Positions 56,828-57,610 of a DNA stretch of 57,610 bases are shown one piece after another. A program made the translations under genes and the position numbers. The DNA lies in the NCBI GenBank assembly GCA_025774845.1, contig JALGZP010000016.1, forward strand, positions 1 to 57,610, written 5' to 3'. The stretch's first letter is position 1; every line of letters begins with the position of its first letter. The notes beneath the pieces were generated by a model. The model was not told the DNA's origin. It made no database searches and worked only from the letters and a program-made list of their open reading frames with translations. The DNA is from a bacterium. Lineage in GTDB: Bacteria > Arandabacterota > Arandabacteria > Arandabacterales > Arandabacteraceae.

Positions 56828-56902
56828 CCCATAATTCGGTACCAGCTTACAAATTAGTGCGGCAAGGTATGAAGAATTTGTAAGCTGGTACGGAATTACC
56901 GT
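56828..56902. repeat. REP-like palindrome, copy C (3' end of the PLP-enzyme gene)
   Basis: Arms 56832-56855 and 56875-56898 pair over 24 bases with one mismatch (core ACCAGCTTACAAATT), loop of 19 bases. It starts directly after the stop codon. Edges CCCATAATTC and GAATTACCGT match copy B, but the arm core is different. Confidence 0.75.
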
Positions 56903-56912
56903 TCCTTGCCTT

Positions 56913-57470
56913 CTAGCAGCCATCCAGGTAGTGGTTGGCAAATGTGACGAAATCGACGAGACCCACAGTGCCGCTACAGTCGTAATCGCAGCAGGGATCG
57001 GCGGTCTGGTAGCTGCCTGCAAAGTGGATGAAATCAGCAAGACTCACCTGGCAGTCACCGTCTATGTCGGGACTGACGACAAAGGTCGGAGGTGTGAACG
57101 CCGTTCCGCTGTACGTCGATTCCACAGCGAAACTGATGTTCCCACACCCCCCCAGCAGGGTGTATGTGAAGGTGACGAACGGTCCGCTGGCATCTATCAT
57201 CCGAGTCTGAGGATTCGTGCCCGGACAAAAGCAAATGGGGGCCTGCGGAATCGCCGTACAGATTATAGTCGTTCCTAGCGGTGCGCCAGGATCGGCCACA
57301 TCCACCCGAATAGTGTCCAAAAACGCGCCACCTGTCGGACAATGAGCCGAAGCGCCGGGAGTGCAGCCCGAGAACCCACTTGCCGTAACCGTGACAATCG
57401 CCGCCGAGCCGGATGCCGCAAACGCGAAACTCAGAGCAAGAGCAACTGCGCAAAACATGAGAAGCCGCAT
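56913..57470 (-). CDS. Secreted protein with dockerin-like calcium repeats
   Basis: A 185-residue protein. ATG 57470 follows AAGGAGG by 8 bases; the signal peptide is MRLLMFCAVALALSFAFA to about residue 23 (GSAA). Residues ~25-130 are beta-rich with many cysteines. The C-terminal ~55 residues hold two EF-hand-like repeats, DIDGDCQVSLADFIHFA and DYDCSGTVGLVDFVTFA, the dockerin type I pattern widespread in secreted proteins of FCB and PVC candidate phyla. No cohesin is in the window. Role unknown. Confidence 0.8.
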   Translation of the reverse strand: MRLLMFCAVALALSFAFAASGSAAIVTVTASGFSGCTPGASAHCPTGGAFLDTIRVDVADPGAPLGTTIICTAIPQAPICFCPGTNPQTRMIDASGPFVTFTYTLLGGCGNISFAVESTYSGTAFTPPTFVVSPDIDGDCQVSLADFIHFAGSYQTADPCCDYDCSGTVGLVDFVTFANHYLDGC

Positions 57471-57580
57471 AGATCATTCCTCCTTTTCCCAAAAAGGCGT
57501 GCCACCCTTAATCGCACAGCTTGCATGAGCACCCCCCCATGCAACGTGCATCAAACAAACTCTGAGCATCCATGGAAAGT

Positions 57581-57609
57581 ATTATTTCATACAAAGGCTA
57601 CTAAGTCAA
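57581..57609 (-). promoter_or_regulatory. Promoter of the dockerin-like protein gene
   Basis: Minus strand TTGACT (57604-57609), 17 bases, AATAAT (57581-57586), each one base from consensus. The leader of ~100 bases shows no clear structure. Confidence 0.6.
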
Positions 57610-57610
57610 T

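Noticed and set aside
12952-56902. CRISPR repeats
   Set aside because: The palindromes are single, far apart, lack spacers and differ in sequence; no cas gene is in the window.
56078-57040. Minus-strand open frame (320 codons) across the PLP gene and into the last gene
   Set aside because: Antisense to catalytic motifs of the PLP enzyme and runs through palindrome C; no family features.

Overview
The window is about 57.6 kb of densely coded bacterial DNA with roughly balanced-to-high GC, 44 protein genes, no rRNA or tRNA that I can see, no CRISPR array and no recognisable transposase or phage gene. Two secreted proteins end in the beta-sandwich tail (QNYPNPF... / NFPNPF... with a basic stretch at the extreme C-terminus) that is typical of FCB-group bacteria and related candidate phyla (Krumholzibacteria, Latescibacteria, Zixibacteria and similar). 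A third secreted protein carries dockerin-like calcium repeats. Together with a PEP-synthase-like protein carrying receiver domains, this suggests an uncultured, anaerobic FCB-type bacterium; the phylum cannot be fixed from this window.

Layout. 1-2460: two tandem paralogous secreted-protein genes with duplicated promoters. 2510-12856 (minus): an operon for ATP-dependent benzoyl-CoA reductase in the order bzdN-O-P-Q-M, followed by a large iron-sulfur flavoprotein, a small CxxC protein and a PEP-synthase-like protein. 13049-13978: MscS-type channel. 14140-19081 (plus): a molybdenum hydroxylase (FAD subunit plus a fused FeS/Mo subunit) and a ketopantoate-reductase-like enzyme. 19236-25877 (minus): beta-oxidation-like enzymes of the lower benzoyl-CoA pathway (dienoyl-CoA hydratase, 6-hydroxycyclohexenecarbonyl-CoA dehydrogenase, thiolase, an unusual HAD-crotonase fusion) and an MBL-fold hydrolase. 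26012-27781: membrane methyltransferase and HisC-like aminotransferase. 27778-36054 (minus): a dihydropyrimidine-dehydrogenase-like flavoenzyme, an SsnA-type amidohydrolase, two small glycosyltransferases, a TVP38 membrane protein, an HdrB-like protein and an FAD reductase. 36286-39975: AsnRS, cyclophilin lipoprotein, secreted endonuclease I. 40145-51838 (minus): a complete reductive pyrimidine catabolic operon preceded by a TPR-CHAT protein. 52030-56827: carbamate kinase, two knotted carbamoyltransferases and, divergently, a fold-type II PLP enzyme. The end holds a secreted dockerin-like protein.

How it works together. Benzoyl-CoA would be reduced to cyclohexadienoyl-CoA by BzdNOPQ with ferredoxin BzdM, re-reduced by the 841-aa flavoprotein. 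Hydration and oxidation by the 23-25 kb genes give the 6-oxo compound, but the canonical ring hydrolase (BamA/Oah) is absent and the atypical HAD-crotonase fusion is the best local candidate. Uracil and thymine can be taken to acetyl-CoA and propionyl-CoA by PreTA, dihydropyrimidinase, beta-ureidopropionase, an omega-aminotransferase and methylmalonate-semialdehyde dehydrogenase. Homologues of many members of the E. coli yge-ygf-xdhD cluster (YgfM, XdhD, SsnA, HyuA, YgeW, YqeA and a flavoprotein resembling YgfK/DPD) are scattered through the window and point to N-heterocycle fermentation with ATP made by carbamate kinase.

The most unexplained DNA is a family of three long palindromes at gene 3' ends (12952-13060, 51946-52036, 56828-56902), whose arm sequences differ while pairing is kept, and a pair of GAAATC/GATTTC palindromes at two promoters of the aromatic pathway.
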